From NCBI GenBank assembly GCA_050178015.1, contig JBFXGM010000027.1, forward strand, positions 12,934 through 76,933: 64,000 nt of DNA, read 5' to 3'. The stretch is from Gaoshiqia sp050178015. Lineage in GTDB: Bacteria > Bacteroidota > Bacteroidia > Bacteroidales > Prolixibacteraceae. The position numbers were made by a program, and so were the translations under genes. Shown in pieces: positions 61,690-64,000 of the stretch. The notes under the pieces were generated by a model, which made no database searches, was not told the DNA's origin, and was given only the letters and a program-made list of their open reading frames with translations. Position 1 is the stretch's first letter. Each line of letters opens with the position of its first letter.

Positions 61690-64000
61690 ATGACAAAAAG
61701 AACTAAGCAAATTATTGCTGCACTACTTGTTTGGGCGTATTTGTTGCTGAACATTACGAGCACTTTACAGGCTAACTACCTAATCACCCCTGAAGCAAAA
61801 CCAACCCTTGCCTTCACGGACGTGGTGTGGCCGGCTTCCGCCTCCGGTTACCTGCACGCGCTGGCCTCCAATCCGGCTCCACAGCCCCCGGCAAACGCCT
61901 CTCCCACCACCAACACCGATCATACAAACGCCCCCGAATTTGGCTTTATTGCCTCCGCAATTGTTAATAATGCTGAAACGACAGGGGCAGCCCCACGGAT
62001 GGCGGTGCTGCCACCTGATGCTACTCAAGATGGCGACTGGAATGACCCTGACACTTGGAATCCAAGTGGTATCCCTACTTCCACCAGTGACCTTACAATA
62101 CCTTCCGGAAGAACAGTCTATATTAGCAGTGATGCCGTTTGCCGAAATCTGACAATTGAAACTGGTGGAACCCTCATTTTTAATACGGCAAGCACCCTAA
62201 CGATTAGTGGAAACCTGCAAAATGACGGAACGTTAACAGCGGAAAGCGGAACCATTGCTTTTGTAAATCATGGATCAATTATCTCGGGTTCTTCGACAAC
62301 TTCTTTCAATAACCTTAAAGTTGATACTGGTTCGGGCTCGAATGTAAGTTCTATAATATCTGTCAGTTCAACGATTGACGCTAACAACCTACTTCTTGAA
62401 AACGGGTTGTTTCAAATTAATGGCGGAACCACATCAATTGCAGGATTAAACAATCCAAGTTCCAATCTGCTTTGGAAAACTATCCCACTATCTGCCGGAA
62501 TAGAGATCAATACAGGCGCCATTCTAAACACCGGCGCATTTACCATAACCAATGAGGGACTTATTCATATTGCTGGAGGTACCGCCAACTTTGGTACAGG
62601 TATTGGAAACAGCGTACACACGCAAGTTGATGGTGCTTTTGTCGTTGAAGGGGGAATTGTAAATATTGCTGGTCGCCTCGAAAGTTCTGCCGGCAGCGAG
62701 AATCCTTTTCCTGGAACAAGTTTCAAATCCGGAGTTACGGTTAGCTCGGGGACCATTACTTTATCCACTGAAGGCAATGTATCTGGAAGTTTAGGTTCCC
62801 TAAATATTTCAGAATACGGCTATTTTGATTTTACCGGTGGAACCATTGTTTTTGAAGAACCAGGCTCAGCACTCGATCTGCAATTTGCAGAGGGTAGCAC
62901 AAATGGCATCAAAACCATCACAGATGGGGTTTTCCAATTTGGAAATACGAAGACAGCTGCAGGCGAAACCTTTGTTATTAACAGTGCTGTACCACTCCGA
63001 AACATTACAACTTACGACAACATTGACCTGCAACTGGCCGGAAGCCTTATCCTGGGAAACGAATTAGCTCTTGGCACAAATAGTCAGATCAACCTCAACG
63101 GAAATGCGCTCCGCCTGCCCGTAACCTCCAGCAGCCTGAATTTCCCGTTGGTTGACAATTCAAATACAGACGCGACGGTCAGCTCTACCGATATCAATTT
63201 TAGTGCTGGCGCTTACATTGAGTTGAGCATGATGGAAAGTAAACATCCACAGGATGAAAATAACAACAACCACCTGACCCGTTACTGGACAGTCAACACC
63301 AGTGGCATAACCAGTTATGATGTTTCAGCTCCAATTGGGTCGGTTACTGGAGATGTAAATACGCTGGTCGCATCAAAATTAAGCGGAACAAACTGGATAA
63401 AAACAGGAACTCTTGCTTCTTCAACCATTTCCCTAAGCGGAGTGACCGAAAGCAGCATCACCTTCAGCGCCACAGAAGAGCCCACAGCAACAATTAGCGG
63501 CACACAAACGATTTGCGAAGGTGAATCAGCCACGATAACAATCGGATTAACAGGGGCAGCACCCTGGTCTGTTACTTATACTGATGGAACGACCCCGACA
63601 ACCATCACCACGAGTACAAGCACCTATACGTTCAGCGTTACGCCCACATCTCCAACTACCTATTCATTAGTATCCGTGAGCGATACTAATATGGAGGGAA
63701 CTGTTATCGGGAATGCTGTGATTGCTATTGACCCCCTACCGGTAGCGGATGTGAACGGTTCGGCTACCATTTGCGTGAACTCCAGCTACACCCTCGCTGC
63801 CGGGGAAGCATCCTACGATAACGGGGATATTTCATGGGCTGTTACTTCCGGGGCTGGATCAATCACTGCCGGAGCAACATCCTTAACTCCAACCTATACT
63901 CCCGTTGCCGCAGATGCAGGAAACACGGTAACACTCACCATGACTGTGACCAGCAACAACTCCTGCGGGTCGGCTACCGCTACTGACACCTATACCATTA
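61690..64000 (+). CDS. Giant secreted protein with beta-helix/G8-like region and Ig-like repeats, partial
   Basis: The frame is open from the ATG at 61690 to the window end: 770 codons and no stop. Signal peptide about 1-28 (ends STLQA). A Thr/Pro/Ala-rich linker leads to DGDWNDPDTW at 114-123 and PSGRTVYISSDAVCRNLTIETGG, the G8-like start common in Bacteroidota surface proteins, then Gly/Thr/Asn-rich beta-helix-like repeats to about 560. From about 600 come Ig-like/PKD-type repeats, each beginning near a conserved Cys (TISGTQTICEGES; VNGSATICVNSSYTL). Probably a type IX-secreted adhesin or cell-surface protein; the C-terminal sorting domain would be outside the window. Confidence 0.85.
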   Translation, partial: MTKRTKQIIAALLVWAYLLLNITSTLQANYLITPEAKPTLAFTDVVWPASASGYLHALASNPAPQPPANASPTTNTDHTNAPEFGFIASAIVNNAETTGAAPRMAVLPPDATQDGDWNDPDTWNPSGIPTSTSDLTIPSGRTVYISSDAVCRNLTIETGGTLIFNTASTLTISGNLQNDGTLTAESGTIAFVNHGSIISGSSTTSFNNLKVDTGSGSNVSSIISVSSTIDANNLLLENGLFQINGGTTSIAGLNNPSSNLLWKTIPLSAGIEINTGAILNTGAFTITNEGLIHIAGGTANFGTGIGNSVHTQVDGAFVVEGGIVNIAGRLESSAGSENPFPGTSFKSGVTVSSGTITLSTEGNVSGSLGSLNISEYGYFDFTGGTIVFEEPGSALDLQFAEGSTNGIKTITDGVFQFGNTKTAAGETFVINSAVPLRNITTYDNIDLQLAGSLILGNELALGTNSQINLNGNALRLPVTSSSLNFPLVDNSNTDATVSSTDINFSAGAYIELSMMESKHPQDENNNNHLTRYWTVNTSGITSYDVSAPIGSVTGDVNTLVASKLSGTNWIKTGTLASSTISLSGVTESSITFSATEEPTATISGTQTICEGESATITIGLTGAAPWSVTYTDGTTPTTITTSTSTYTFSVTPTSPTTYSLVSVSDTNMEGTVIGNAVIAIDPLPVADVNGSATICVNSSYTLAAGEASYDNGDISWAVTSGAGSITAGATSLTPTYTPVAADAGNTVTLTMTVTSNNSCGSATATDTYTI

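Overview
The window looks like a chromosomal segment of a Bacteroidota species, most likely order Bacteroidales/Marinilabiliales and plausibly near Prolixibacteraceae (the rank below phylum is inference). Evidence: many start regions carry the Bacteroidota -7 box TAnnTTTG and few have a strong Shine-Dalgarno; purH sits directly upstream of mreBCD-PBP2-rodA; a type III glutamine synthetase is present; and the right edge holds the start of a very large secreted protein with Ig-like repeats of the kind Bacteroidota display.

Layout. 1-4222 (mostly minus): clpX (partial), clpP, tig, tRNA-Leu(UAG), lptB, tatC. 4451-11171: recQ, an aminotransferase, alanine dehydrogenase, a small HEAT-like membrane protein and a MacB/FtsX-type permease. 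11392-18673: purH and the rod-shape operon mreB-mreC-mreD-mrdA-rodA. 18857-26757: a KamA-like radical SAM protein, an ACP phosphodiesterase, a DMT transporter, an outer-membrane barrel, ZupT, a surface-type protein, a pseudouridine synthase, and a sigma factor with a four-helix membrane partner. 26953-31941: a five-gene operon related to heterodisulfide reductase (HdrC, HdrB, HdrA, small HdrC, HdrE-HdrD fusion), the most notable metabolic unit. 32160-46847: YiiX-like hydrolase, ArfB, AIM24 protein, the GTPases Der and Era, LytTR regulator, TsaB, DUF3108, EF-P, an O-antigen ligase/Wzz-like pair, TyrS, CvpA, GH3 and a deoxynucleoside kinase. 46844-56739: PfkB kinase, TldE/TldD pair (TldD with a twin-arginine signal), GSII, a HisC-like aminotransferase and GSIII. 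57392-64000: a beta-propeller glycosidase-like protein, a 3 kb gene-free repeat island, and the N-terminal 770 codons of a giant secreted protein that no stop codon ends before the window edge.

Structure the genes do not explain. Two non-coding islands (53852-54494 and about 58597-60985) are assembled from the same four modules, here called A, B, C and D. Island 1 reads A'-D-A-C. Island 2 reads A'-D-A-B-A, 0.4 kb of other sequence, then D-A-B-A-C. Module A occurs five times and carries three short palindromes plus a 7-bp tandem repeat of varying copy number. Module B is an imperfect palindrome of about 213 bp, and its second copy has lost 121 bp between CCGG repeats. Both islands begin at the stop codon of a plus-strand gene, and in one case the stop codon lies inside the repeat. 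I do not recognise this family; it is the best candidate here for something undescribed. Separate MITE-like palindromes lie at 31976-32118, 34193-34344 and 56943-57092 (with a relic at 48002-48048).

How the parts fit: cell envelope and shape genes (lptB, tatC, mre/rod, Wzy/Wzz, OM barrel), protein quality control (tig, clpPX, arfB, tldDE), translation (EF-P, TyrS, TsaB, Der, Era) and nitrogen assimilation (GSII, GSIII, alanine dehydrogenase) make this a typical core-genome stretch. The Hdr-like operon suggests a quinone-linked, thiol- or flavin-based electron-transfer complex in an anaerobic or facultative organism.
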